From: Kitasatospora cinereorecta
Lineage (GTDB): Bacteria > Actinomycetota > Actinomycetes > Streptomycetales > Streptomycetaceae
Length of the DNA: 64,000 bases
Reading direction: 5' to 3'
NCBI RefSeq assembly: GCF_024172095.1
Contig: NZ_JAMZDX010000003.1
Location: 691,001 to 755,000 of the forward strand
Under the pieces are notes generated by a model. It had not been told where the DNA came from. It saw nothing but the letters and a program-made list of their open reading frames with translations, and searched no databases. The translations under genes were made by a program, and so were the position numbers. Below are positions 52,216-61,045 of the stretch, piece by piece (positions within the stretch are counted from its first letter, which is position 1; each line of letters begins with the position of its first letter).

Positions 52216-54329
52216 GAGGGCACCTCCGCGGACGCGTCGTCGTCGGCCGCGACCACGGCCAGCAGGTCGTCCATGGCCACGGTGGCGCCGGCGGCGGCCC
52301 GCAGCTCGGTGACGGTGCCGTCGTGCGGCGCCGCGATCACGTGTTCCATCTTCATCGCCTCCAGGACCAGCAGGGCCTGGCCGCGCTTGACCCGCTCGCC
52401 GGCGGTGGCCTTGACCACCGTGACGGTGCCGGGCATCGGGGCGGTCAGCGCGCCGTGGTGGGCGCCGGCCGCGGCGGCCCGCTCGGCCTGCAGGTCGTAC
52501 GGGTGGACCGCCCAGGCGTCGCCGTCCAGGGCGAGCCAGTCGACCGGACCGGCCGGGGAGGCGTCGACGGTGTGGGCGAAGGTCGTCTTCAGGCCGTCCA
52601 CGGTGAGGTGCAGCAGGCCGTCGGACAGGACGGCGCGGGCGCGCCGGAGGGGGCCGTCGCCGAGCCGGACCTCCAGCTCGGCCGGGTCGGCGCCGCCGGC
52701 CGGGCGGACCCGGACGGTGACCGGCTCGTGCCCGGCCAGCCGCAGCCGGTGGACGGACCAGGCGGCCGCGCCGCCCATCCGCCACCCGCTGGCCTGGGCG
52801 AACGGGTCGGCCCAGCCCTCGGCGGCGGGCGCCAGGGCGAGCCGGCGGCAGAGCGCCGCGGCCAGGTGCAGGGTCTCGGTGTCCCGAGTGTGCGGCGAGG
52901 CCAGCAGCGCCGGGTCCTGCTCGACGGTCCGCTCGACCAGACCGGTGTCGAGCCGTCCGGCGGCGACGTCCGGCTGGGCCAGCAGCCGGCGCAGGAAGCC
53001 GGTGTTGGTGGTGACGCCCAGTACCCGGGTGTCGGCCAGCGCGGCCCGCAGCCGGCGCAGCGCGGTGGCGCGGTCCGGCCCGTACGCGATCACCTTGGCC
53101 AGCATCGGGTCGTAGAGGCTGCCGACCTCGCTGCCGGCGGTGACGCCGGAGTCCACCCGGACGCCCTCGCCGGTGGGCTCGTCCAGGCGCAGGATCCGGC
53201 CACCGGTGGGCAGGAAGTCGCGGTCCGGGTCCTCGGCGCAGATCCGGGCCTCGATGGCGTGGCCGCGGAAGGCGATGTCGTCCTGGGTGAACGGCAGCGG
53301 CTCGCCGGCGGCGACCCGCAGCTGCCACTCGACCAGGTCGAGGCGGTGCGGTCCGTCCGGTCCGGCGACCTCGACGGCCAGCTCGGTGACCGGGTGCTCG
53401 ACCTGGAGGCGGGTGTTCATCTCCATGAAGAAGAAGTCGAGGACGCCCTCGGGGGCCGGCCCGTCCGGGTCGATGCCGGGGACGATGAACTCGACGGTGC
53501 CCGCGCCGGTGTAGCCGCAGGCCTCGGCGGCGCGCACGGCGGCGGCGCCCATGGCGGCCCGGGTCTCCGGGTTCAGCAGGACCGAGGGAGCCTCCTCGAT
53601 CAGCTTCTGGTGGCGGCGCTGCAGGCTGCACTCGCGCTCGCCTAGGTGGACGGTGGTGCCGCGGGTGTCGGCCAGCACCTGCACCTCGATGTGGCGGGGC
53701 CGGTCGACCCAGCGCTCCACCAGCAGGGTGTCGTCGCCGAACGCGGTCCGGGCCACCCGGCGGGCGGCGGCCAGCTCGGTCGGCAGCTCGGCCGGGTCGC
53801 GGACCAGCCGCATGCCCTTGCCGCCACCGCCGGCCGACGGCTTGAGCAGCACCGGGTAGCCGATCTCGGCGGCGGCGGCGATCAGCTGCTCGTCGGTGGG
53901 CGAGCCGTCCTGGCTGCCCGGGACCACGGGGACGCCGGCGACCCGGACGGCCTCCTTGGCGTTGATCTTGTCGCCCATCAGCTCGACCGCGGTGGGCGGC
54001 GGGCCGATGAAGGCGATCCCGGCCTCGGTGCAGGCGCGGGCGAAGGCCGGGTTCTCGGCCAGGAAGCCGTAGCCCGGGTGGATCGCCTGCGCGCCGGTGC
54101 GCCGGGCGGCGTCGAGGATCTGCTCGGTGCGCAGGTAGGTCTCGGCGGCGGTGGAGTCGCTGTGGTCGGCCGGGCCGAGCCGGACCGCCAGGTCGGCGGC
54201 GCGCACGTGGGGCGCGTCGGCGTCGGCGTCGCTGTGGACGGCGACCGACCGGACGCCGAGCCGCCGCAGGGTGCGGATCACCCGCAGGGCGATCTCGCCC
54301 CGGTTGGCGACCAGAACGGTGTCGAACAT
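52212..54329 (-). CDS. Acyl-CoA (3-methylcrotonyl-CoA) carboxylase, biotin carboxylase-BCCP subunit
   Basis: 705 residues from ATG 54329. Order: biotin carboxylase N-domain (TVLVANRGEIALRVIRT), ATP-grasp (KPSAGGGGKGMRLV), active site MEMNTRLQVEHPVTE, C-domain, a linker domain, and a C-terminal biotinyl domain with LEAMKMEH whose Lys carries biotin. It carboxylates biotin with ATP and bicarbonate for the carboxyltransferase encoded upstream. Length and layout match MCC alpha subunits. The Shine-Dalgarno GGAGG is complementary to CCTCC just before the ATG, a possible translational hairpin. A 62-nt gap separates it from the beta gene. Confidence 0.92.
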   Translation of the reverse strand: MFDTVLVANRGEIALRVIRTLRRLGVRSVAVHSDADADAPHVRAADLAVRLGPADHSDSTAAETYLRTEQILDAARRTGAQAIHPGYGFLAENPAFARACTEAGIAFIGPPPTAVELMGDKINAKEAVRVAGVPVVPGSQDGSPTDEQLIAAAAEIGYPVLLKPSAGGGGKGMRLVRDPAELPTELAAARRVARTAFGDDTLLVERWVDRPRHIEVQVLADTRGTTVHLGERECSLQRRHQKLIEEAPSVLLNPETRAAMGAAAVRAAEACGYTGAGTVEFIVPGIDPDGPAPEGVLDFFFMEMNTRLQVEHPVTELAVEVAGPDGPHRLDLVEWQLRVAAGEPLPFTQDDIAFRGHAIEARICAEDPDRDFLPTGGRILRLDEPTGEGVRVDSGVTAGSEVGSLYDPMLAKVIAYGPDRATALRRLRAALADTRVLGVTTNTGFLRRLLAQPDVAAGRLDTGLVERTVEQDPALLASPHTRDTETLHLAAALCRRLALAPAAEGWADPFAQASGWRMGGAAAWSVHRLRLAGHEPVTVRVRPAGGADPAELEVRLGDGPLRRARAVLSDGLLHLTVDGLKTTFAHTVDASPAGPVDWLALDGDAWAVHPYDLQAERAAAAGAHHGALTAPMPGTVTVVKATAGERVKRGQALLVLEAMKMEHVIAAPHDGTVTELRAAAGATVAMDDLLAVVAADDDASAEVPS

Positions 54330-54330
54330 G

Positions 54331-54344
54331 GGAGGTGTTCCTCC
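54331..54344 (-). promoter_or_regulatory. Shine-Dalgarno-sequestering hairpin before the biotin carboxylase gene
   Basis: On the transcribed strand GGAGG-AACA-CCTCC-C-ATG: the only ribosome-binding site (54340-54344) can pair over 5 bp with 54331-54335. Confidence 0.5.
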
Positions 54345-54391
54345 GAGTCGAGGGTGGAGTCGAGGGTCGAGGGGAGCGGGGTGACCCCCGG

Positions 54392-56044
54392 TCACATCCG
54401 GAACACGCCGTACGGCCTGGGGTCGGCCAGCGGGGCGTTGGCGCAGGCGGTGAGCGCCAGGCCCAGCACGGTGCGGGTCTCCATCGGGTCGATCACGCCG
54501 TCGTCCCACAGCCGGGCGGTGGCGTAGTACGCGTTGCCCTGCCGCTCGTACTGCTCGCGGACCGGCCGCTTGAACTCGTCCTCGGCCTCGGCGGGCCACT
54601 CCTCGCCGCGGCCCTCCAGCTGGTCCCGGCGGACGGTGGCCAGCACCGAGGCGGCCTGCTCGCCGCCCATCACCGAGATCTTGGCGCCCGGCCACATCCA
54701 CAGGAACCGCGGCGAGTACGCCCGGCCGCACATCGAGTAGTTGCCGGCGCCGTACGAGCCGCCGATCACCACGGTCAGCTTCGGCACCCGGGTACAGGCC
54801 ACCGCGGTGACCATCTTGGCGCCGTGCTTGGCGATGCCGCCGGCCTCGTACTGGCGGCCGACCATGAAGCCGGTGATGTTCTGCAGGAAGAGCAGCGGGA
54901 TGCCGCGCTGGTCGCACAGCTCGATGAAGTGCGCGCCCTTGAGCGCCGACTCGGCGAACAGCACGCCGTTGTTGGCGACGATGCCGACCGGGTGGCCGTG
55001 GATCTTCGCGAAGCCGGTCACCAGGGTGGTGCCGTACTCGGCCTTGAACTCGCTGAAGCGACTGCCGTCCACCAGACGCGCGATCACCTCGCGCACGTCG
55101 TACGGGGTGCGCGGGTCGACCGGCACCGCGCCGTACAGGCCGGCCGGGTCGACCGCGGGCGGCTCGACCGGGGCCAGCGGCCACGGCTTCGCGGGCCGCG
55201 GGCCGAGGCCGGCCACGATGTTCCGGACGATCGACAGCGCGTGCTCGTCGTCCTCGGCCAGGTGGTCGGTGACGCCGGAGGTCTTGGAGTGCAGGTCGCC
55301 GCCGCCGAGCTCCTCGGCCGTGACCACCTCACCGGTCGCCGCCTTCACCAGCGGCGGGCCGCCGAGGAAGATGGTGCCCTGGTTGCGGACGATCACCGCC
55401 TGGTCGCTCATCGCCGGGACGTACGCGCCGCCGGCGGTGCAGGAGCCCAGCACCGCGGCGATCTGCGGGATCCCGGCGGCGGACAGCCGCGCCTGGTTGT
55501 AGAAGATCCGGCCGAAGTGGTCGCGGTCCGGGAAGACCTCGTCCTGCATCGGCAGGAAGGCGCCGCCCGAGTCGACCAGGTAGATGCAGGGGAGCCGGTT
55601 CTCCAGCGCCACGTCCTGTGCCCGCAGGTGCTTCTTGACCGTCATCGGGTAGTAGGTGCCGCCCTTGACGGTGGCGTCGTTGGCGACCACCACCACCTCG
55701 CGGCCGGCCACCCGTCCGATCCCGGCGATCACGCCCGCCGCCGGGGCCGCGCCGTCGTACAGGCCGTCGGCGGCCAGCGGGGCGAGCTCCAGGAAGGGGG
55801 AGCCGGGGTCGAGCAGGGTGTCGACCCGGTCGCGCGGCAGCAGCTTGCCGCGTGCGGTGTGCCGGGCCCGCGCCTTCTCGCCGCCGCCGAGCGCGGCCTC
55901 GGCGAGCTTGCCGCGCAGCTCGGCGACCAGCTCGCGGTGCGCGGCGGTGTTCGTCCGGTACGCGGCCGAGCCGGGGTCGACCGAGCTCTCCAGACGCGGC
56001 GCCGGTGCGGCCGGTGCGGTGGACGCTGCCACTGAGGGGACCAT
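54392..56044 (-). CDS. Acyl-CoA (3-methylcrotonyl-CoA) carboxylase, carboxyltransferase subunit
   Basis: 550 residues; ATG 56044 with GGGAG about 10 nt upstream. Two crotonase-like halves: [19 protein letters not shown] and [15 protein letters not shown] in the first, [25 protein letters not shown] and [20 protein letters not shown] in the second. The [24 protein letters not shown] block is characteristic of MCC beta. It transfers carboxyl from biotin to the acyl-CoA. First gene of the operon, whose promoter region carries two palindromic operators shared with the divergent TetR gene. Confidence 0.93.
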   Translation of the reverse strand: MVPSVAASTAPAAPAPRLESSVDPGSAAYRTNTAAHRELVAELRGKLAEAALGGGEKARARHTARGKLLPRDRVDTLLDPGSPFLELAPLAADGLYDGAAPAAGVIAGIGRVAGREVVVVANDATVKGGTYYPMTVKKHLRAQDVALENRLPCIYLVDSGGAFLPMQDEVFPDRDHFGRIFYNQARLSAAGIPQIAAVLGSCTAGGAYVPAMSDQAVIVRNQGTIFLGGPPLVKAATGEVVTAEELGGGDLHSKTSGVTDHLAEDDEHALSIVRNIVAGLGPRPAKPWPLAPVEPPAVDPAGLYGAVPVDPRTPYDVREVIARLVDGSRFSEFKAEYGTTLVTGFAKIHGHPVGIVANNGVLFAESALKGAHFIELCDQRGIPLLFLQNITGFMVGRQYEAGGIAKHGAKMVTAVACTRVPKLTVVIGGSYGAGNYSMCGRAYSPRFLWMWPGAKISVMGGEQAASVLATVRRDQLEGRGEEWPAEAEDEFKRPVREQYERQGNAYYATARLWDDGVIDPMETRTVLGLALTACANAPLADPRPYGVFRM

Positions 56045-56108
56045 TCCCAAGAGCTCCCTTGCCCTGGAGCCGAAAGGGGCAGGCGGAAGGATGAGTCCGC
56101 CACCCCGT

Positions 56109-56124
56109 GTTAATGAGCGTTAAC
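56109..56124. promoter_or_regulatory. Palindromic operator 1 of the TetR regulator
   Basis: GTTAATGAGCGTTAAC, dyad GTTAA-N6-TTAAC, lying between the carboxyltransferase gene and the divergent TetR gene. Confidence 0.75.
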
Positions 56125-56136
56125 TCCTGCCGCCAG

Positions 56137-56152
56137 GTTAACGGCCGATAAC
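56137..56152. promoter_or_regulatory. Palindromic operator 2 of the TetR regulator
   Basis: GTTAACGGCCGATAAC, near-perfect dyad with the same half-sites as operator 1, centred 28 bp from it and 10 bp upstream of the predicted -10 of the TetR gene. Confidence 0.75.
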
Positions 56153-56161
56153 CCGACTGTC

Positions 56162-56167
56162 TACGAT
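56162..56167 (+). promoter_or_regulatory. -10 hexamer TACGAT of a leaderless promoter
   Basis: TACGAT, 7 nt, then ATG 56175; no Shine-Dalgarno site. Confidence 0.55.
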
Positions 56168-56174
56168 GGGCAGC

Positions 56175-56819
56175 ATGCCCAACGTCACCGCCGCCCCCGC
56201 GCTCCCACGCCGTGACCAGATCCGCAAGGAGGCCGCCCGGCTGTTCGCGGCCCGCGGCTTCCTGGGCGTCGGCGTCGACGAGATCGGCAAGGCGGTGGGA
56301 ATCAGCGGGCCCGGCCTCTACCGGCACTTCTCGGGCAAGGACGCGATGCTGGCCGATCTGCTGATCGGCATCAGCGAGCGGCTGCTGGAGGAGGGCCGCC
56401 GCCGGGCCGGCGAGGCCGAGGGGCCAGCGGCCGCGCTGGACGCCCTGATCGGCGGCCACGTGGAGTTCGCGCTGGACGACCGCGACCTGATCATCCTGCA
56501 CGACCGGGAGCTGCTCCACCTCAAGGAGGAGGACCGCCGCCGGGTGCGCCGGCTGCAGCGCGGCTACGTCGAGCTGTGGGTCGAGGTGGTCCGGCAGGCC
56601 TTCCCGGCGCTGGCCTCCGCCGAGGCCGAGCCCCTCGCCCGGGTCTCGGTGCACGCCGTCTTCGGCCTGCTCAACTCCACCCCGCACAGCGCCGCCCCCA
56701 ACCCGGCAGCCGACCGCACCGGTCTCGCCCGCGACGGCATGGCGGCCCTGCTGCACACCCTGGCCCAGGGCGCCTTCGCCGCTGCGGCGGCCGAGGCGGC
56801 CCAGGTCGACGCCGCCTGA
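56175..56819 (+). CDS. TetR family regulator of the leucine-degradation operon
   Basis: 214 residues from ATG 56175, supported by a -10 hexamer 7 nt upstream; ATG 56166 would begin inside the -10. N-terminal TetR helix-turn-helix: RRDQIRKEAARLFAARGFLGVGVDEIGKAVGISGPGLYRHFSGKDAML (split motif about residues 12-60). The C-terminal ligand domain is Ala/Leu-rich helical. Divergence from the carboxylase operon and the two dyads in the 130-bp gap suggest it represses both, presumably released by an acyl-CoA such as isovaleryl- or methylcrotonyl-CoA; the ligand is inference. Confidence 0.88.
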   Translation: MPNVTAAPALPRRDQIRKEAARLFAARGFLGVGVDEIGKAVGISGPGLYRHFSGKDAMLADLLIGISERLLEEGRRRAGEAEGPAAALDALIGGHVEFALDDRDLIILHDRELLHLKEEDRRRVRRLQRGYVELWVEVVRQAFPALASAEAEPLARVSVHAVFGLLNSTPHSAAPNPAADRTGLARDGMAALLHTLAQGAFAAAAAEAAQVDAA

Positions 56820-57021
56820 ACCCGGGGAGTGGCGCTGCCTGGCCTCGGGGAGTAGGGCCGGCGACCGACCCCGACCGGGCCGCCCGACCGGTGCGCCGGC
56901 CCGGCCTCTCGCGCACGATGGAGGCGGGAAGCAAGCGGCGCCCGCCGTGGTTGAGCTTCCCGTACGGACCTGCCGCACACCCGTGCGGCCAATTACCGAT
57001 GCCCCCGCCCGGCCGAATGGT

Positions 57022-57027
57022 TAGTAT
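57022..57027 (+). promoter_or_regulatory. -10 hexamer TAGTAT of a leaderless promoter
   Basis: TAGTAT, 8 nt (CCCTAAAT), then ATG 57036, in a locally AT-rich island; no Shine-Dalgarno site. Confidence 0.6.
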
Positions 57028-57035
57028 CCCTAAAT

Positions 57036-60000
57036 ATGCCTGAGACTCACGGTTCTACTGCGGAGCTGTCCCGGAGCAGCGACGGTCGCGCACGTCCGGC
57101 GGAGTCGGCACCGGCCCGAGCGGAGGCCGGCTGGCTGCGCCGGCTGTCCGGGTACTGCTGGCGCTACCGCCGCAATGTGCTGCTCTCCTTCGGGGCCTCG
57201 CTCGTCGGCATGGCGGTGACCACCCTCGTCCCGCTGATCACCAAGCTGATCATCGACGACGTGATCACCGCCCACACCCGCTCGCTCGCCCCGTGGGCCG
57301 CGCTGCTGCTGGTCGCGGCCGCCGTGGTCTTCCTCTGCACCCAGGTCCGCCGCTACTACGGCGGTCAGCTGGCCCTCGACGTGCAGCACGACATGCGGGC
57401 CGACCTGTTCCGCTCGCTGACCGCATTGGACGGCCACCGGCAGGACCGGCTCGACACCGGCCAGGTCGTCGGCCGCGCCACCTCCGACCTGCAGCTGATC
57501 AACGGGCTGCTGTCGATGCTGCCGATGATGACCGGCTACGCGCTGATGTTCGGCATGTCGATCGCGGTGATGCTCTGGCTGTCGCTGCCGCTCACCCTGA
57601 TCGCGCTGGTGATGGCCCCCGCGCTGTGGTGGATCGCCACGCTCAGCCGCAAGCGGCTGTTCCCGGCCACCTGGGCCGCGCAGCAGGAGGCCGCCGCGGT
57701 GGCCGGGGTGGTCGACGCCGCCGTCGGCGGCGTCCGGGTAGTCAAGGGCTTCGGTCAGGAGGCGCAGGAGCGGGCCAAGCTGGAGGGGGTCTCCCGCGGC
57801 CTGTTCGCCGCCCGGCTCCGCTCGATCCGGCTGACCAGCCGCTACAACCCCGCGATGCAGACGATCCCGGCGCTCGGACAGGTCGCGGTGCTGGCCTTCG
57901 GCGGCTGGCTGGCCGTCCGCGGAAACGTCTCGCTCGGCACCTTCGTCGCCTTCTCCACCTACCTCGCCCAGATGACCGGCCCGGTCCGGATGCTCGCCAT
58001 GGTGATCACCGTCGGCCAGCAGGCCCGGGCGGGCGTGGAGCGCGTCCTCCAGCTGATCGACGAGCGGCCGCTGGTCCAGGAGGCCCCCGGCGCCCACCCG
58101 CTCGACCTCGCCGACACCCGTCCCGGCACCCCCGCCCTGGAACTCGACGGGGTCGAGTTCCACTACCGCGGCGACGAGCCCGACGACGAGCGGAGCACCG
58201 CCCCCGTGCTCGACGGGCTCACCCTGCGGATCGCCCCCGGCGAGACCCTCGCCCTGGTCGGCTCCTCCGGCTCCGGCAAGTCCACCGTGGCCCAGCTGGT
58301 GCCCCGCTTCTACGACCCCACCGGCGGCACCGTCCGCCTCTACGGCCAAGACCTGCGGGAGCTGACCCTCGACTCGGTCCGGGCCGCCATCGGCACCGTC
58401 CCCGAGGAGAGCTTCCTGTTCTCCGAGAGCGTCCGCACCAACATCGCGTACGGCCACCCCGAGGCCACCGAGGAGCAGATCCTGGCCGCCGCCCGGATCG
58501 CCCAGGCCGACGGCTTCGTCCGGGAGCTGCCCGAGGGCTACGACACCCGCGTCGGCGAGCAGGGCCTCACCCTCTCCGGCGGCCAGCGCCAGCGCATCGC
58601 GCTCGCCCGGGCCATCCTCACCGACCCCCGGATCCTGCTGCTCGACGACGCCACCTCCGCCGTCGACCCGCAGGTCGAGGCAGAGATCCACGACGCGCTG
58701 GGCAGCGTGATGGCCGGCCGCACCACCCTGCTGATCGCCCACCGCCGCTCCACCCTCCAGCTCGCCGACCGGATCGCCGTCCTGGACGCCGGCCGGCTGG
58801 TCGACCTCGGCACCCACGAGGAGCTGGAGGCCCGCTGTCCGCAGTACCGGGCGCTGATCACCGACCCCGACGCGCTGGCCGCACCCGAGCGGACGGTCGA
58901 GGCCGAGGACGAGTCCACCGCAGGTGTCGGTGCCGTGGCTGGGGTCGGTGCCGCTGTCGGGGCCGCCCCCGGCGTCGTTGCCGCCGTGGCTGTCGCCGGC
59001 GCAGCCGGGAGCGGCGGGGCGAAGGCCGCCGGTGCCACCCCCGAGCTGCTCGCCAAGGTCGCCGCACTGCCGGCCGCCACCGACACCCCGGACATCCCGG
59101 TCGAGCAGGCCGAGGCCGGCGACCCCCGGTTCAACCTGCGCCGACTGCTCGCCCCCTTCCGCGGCCCGCTGGGCCTCGCCCTGCTGCTGGTCGCCCTCGA
59201 CACCGCGGCCGGCCTCACCCTGCCGATCCTGATCCGGCACGGCATCGACGACGGCGTCAGCAAGGCCGCGATCAGCGGCGTCGCGGTCGCCGCGCTGCTC
59301 GCTCTCGCCGTGGTGCTGCTCGACTGGCTGGTGCAGTCCGCCGAGACCCGGGTCAGCGGCCGCACCGGCGAACGCGTCCTCTACACCCTCCGGCTCAAGA
59401 TCTTTGCCCACCTCAACCGGCTCGGCCTCGACTACTACGAGCGCGAGCTGACCGGCCGGATCATGACCCGGATGACCACCGACGTCGACTCCATCTCCAG
59501 CTTCCTGCAGACCGGCGTGGTCACCGCCGTGGTCAGCGTGCTGACCTTCTTCGGCATCTTCGCCGCCCTGCTGATCATCGACGCCGGCCTGGCCCTGGCG
59601 GTCTTCGCGGTGCTGCCGCTGCTGATCATCGCCACCCTGGTGTTCCGCAAGAAGTCCGCGCAGCAGTACCAGATCTCCCGCGACCTGATCAGCACGGTCA
59701 ACGCCGACCTCCAGGAGAACGTCGCGGGCATGCGGATCGTCCAGGCCTTCCGCCGCCAGTCCACCAACACCAACCGCTTCGTCGAGCGCGGCCTCGCCTA
59801 CCGCGACGCCCGGGCCCGCGCCCAGTTCTACATCTCGCTCTACTTCCCGTTCGTGCAGTTCCTCTCCAGCGTGGCCTCCGCCCTGGTGCTGATCGTCGGC
59901 GCCTCCCGGGTCGACTCCGGCTCGCTCACCATCGGCGCCCTGGTCGCCTACCTGCTCTACATCGACCTGTTCTTCGCCCCGGTCAACCAGCTGTCGCAGA

Positions 60001-60905
60001 TCTTCGACGGCTACCAGCAGGCCGCCGTCGGCCTCGGCCGGATCCGCGAGCTGCTGCGCACCCCGACCTCCACCCCGGAGGCCGAGCAGCCGGTCGCGGT
60101 GGAGAAGCTCCGCGGCGAGATCAGCTTCGAGAACGTCGCCTTCGCGTACAACGCCGTCGACGGCGGTGCGGGCACCGAGGACGGCGCCGGCAGCCCCGAC
60201 GTGCTCACCGGCATCGACCTGCACATCCCCGCCGGCCAGACCGTCGCCCTGGTCGGCGAGACCGGCGCCGGCAAGTCCACGCTGGTCAAGCTGGTCGCCC
60301 GGTTCTACGACGCCACCGGCGGCACCGTCCGGGTCGACGGCACCGACCTCACCGAGTACGACCTGGCCGGCTACCGGCACCGGCTCGGCGTCGTCCCGCA
60401 GGAGGCCTACCTCTTCGCCGGCACGGTGCGCGACTCCATCGCGTACGGCCGCCCCGACGCCACCGACGCCGAGGTGGAGGCCGCCGCCCGGGCGGTCGGC
60501 GCCCACGAGATGATCACCAAGCTGTCGGACGGCTACCGCCACGAGGTCGCCCCCCGCGGCCGCAACCTCTCCGCCGGCCAGCGCCAGCTCATCGCCCTCG
60601 CCCGCGCCGAACTGGTCGACCCCGACATCCTGCTGCTCGACGAGGCCACCGCCGCCCTCGACCTCGCCACCGAGGCCGCCGTCAACCGCGCCGCCGAGCG
60701 GCTGAGCGGAGGGCGCACCACGCTGGTGATCGCCCACCGGCTCAGCACCGCCGAGCGCGCCGACCGGATCGTCGTCCTCGACCGCGGCCGGATCGTCGAG
60801 GACGGCACGCACGGCGAACTGCTCGCCCGCGAGGGCGCGTACGCCGCGCTGTGGCAGGCGTTCATCGCCGAGGGCCACCACCACCCGGCACCGGTCGGCG
60901 GCTGA
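57036..60905 (+). CDS. ABC exporter, two half-transporters fused in one chain (TMD-NBD-TMD-NBD)
   Basis: 1289 residues. Half 1: membrane domain about 25-330, then NBD1 with Walker A GSSGSGKST (near 408), signature LSGGQRQR and Walker B LLLDDATSAVD. Half 2: membrane domain about 690-990, then NBD2 with Walker A GETGAGKST (near 1075), signature LSAGQRQL and Walker B LLLDEATAALD. A Gly/Ala/Val-rich linker (about 625-670) joins them. NBD1 has Asp538 where the catalytic Glu should be, while NBD2 keeps Glu1203: the one-site-degenerate arrangement of heterodimeric type IV exporters such as TM287/288 and BmrCD. Drug, lipid or peptide export is plausible. The start is leaderless-type. A 13-bp hairpin follows. 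Confidence 0.92.
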   Translation: MPETHGSTAELSRSSDGRARPAESAPARAEAGWLRRLSGYCWRYRRNVLLSFGASLVGMAVTTLVPLITKLIIDDVITAHTRSLAPWAALLLVAAAVVFLCTQVRRYYGGQLALDVQHDMRADLFRSLTALDGHRQDRLDTGQVVGRATSDLQLINGLLSMLPMMTGYALMFGMSIAVMLWLSLPLTLIALVMAPALWWIATLSRKRLFPATWAAQQEAAAVAGVVDAAVGGVRVVKGFGQEAQERAKLEGVSRGLFAARLRSIRLTSRYNPAMQTIPALGQVAVLAFGGWLAVRGNVSLGTFVAFSTYLAQMTGPVRMLAMVITVGQQARAGVERVLQLIDERPLVQEAPGAHPLDLADTRPGTPALELDGVEFHYRGDEPDDERSTAPVLDGLTLRIAPGETLALVGSSGSGKSTVAQLVPRFYDPTGGTVRLYGQDLRELTLDSVRAAIGTVPEESFLFSESVRTNIAYGHPEATEEQILAAARIAQADGFVRELPEGYDTRVGEQGLTLSGGQRQRIALARAILTDPRILLLDDATSAVDPQVEAEIHDALGSVMAGRTTLLIAHRRSTLQLADRIAVLDAGRLVDLGTHEELEARCPQYRALITDPDALAAPERTVEAEDESTAGVGAVAGVGAAVGAAPGVVAAVAVAGAAGSGGAKAAGATPELLAKVAALPAATDTPDIPVEQAEAGDPRFNLRRLLAPFRGPLGLALLLVALDTAAGLTLPILIRHGIDDGVSKAAISGVAVAALLALAVVLLDWLVQSAETRVSGRTGERVLYTLRLKIFAHLNRLGLDYYERELTGRIMTRMTTDVDSISSFLQTGVVTAVVSVLTFFGIFAALLIIDAGLALAVFAVLPLLIIATLVFRKKSAQQYQISRDLISTVNADLQENVAGMRIVQAFRRQSTNTNRFVERGLAYRDARARAQFYISLYFPFVQFLSSVASALVLIVGASRVDSGSLTIGALVAYLLYIDLFFAPVNQLSQIFDGYQQAAVGLGRIRELLRTPTSTPEAEQPVAVEKLRGEISFENVAFAYNAVDGGAGTEDGAGSPDVLTGIDLHIPAGQTVALVGETGAGKSTLVKLVARFYDATGGTVRVDGTDLTEYDLAGYRHRLGVVPQEAYLFAGTVRDSIAYGRPDATDAEVEAAARAVGAHEMITKLSDGYRHEVAPRGRNLSAGQRQLIALARAELVDPDILLLDEATAALDLATEAAVNRAAERLSGGRTTLVIAHRLSTAERADRIVVLDRGRIVEDGTHGELLAREGAYAALWQAFIAEGHHHPAPVGG

Positions 60906-60922
60906 CGCCGCCCGGCGCGGAG

Positions 60923-60955
60923 CGGGCCCGACCGGCGGATGTCCGGTCGGGCCCG
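60923..60955 (+). terminator. Terminator of the ABC exporter gene
   Basis: Perfect 13-bp stem CGGGCCCGACCGG (60923-60935) / CCGGTCGGGCCCG (60943-60955), 7-nt loop, 17 nt after the stop. A second copy of the right arm (CGGTCGGGCCCG) follows at about 60968. Confidence 0.8.
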
Positions 60956-60988
60956 TTGCGTCTGCTCGGTCGGGCCCGCTGCGTTTAC

Positions 60989-61012
60989 GTCTGCGTCTGC
61001 GTCTGGGTCTGC
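60989..61012. repeat. Hexanucleotide microsatellite (GTCTGC)x4
   Basis: GTCTGC, GTCTGC, GTCTGG, GTCTGC in tandem in the gap between the convergent ABC exporter and ATP-grasp genes. Probably neutral slippage-prone DNA. Confidence 0.85.
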
Positions 61013-61045
61013 GCCGGTCGGGCCTGCGGTGTCGGCGTCGGTCGG

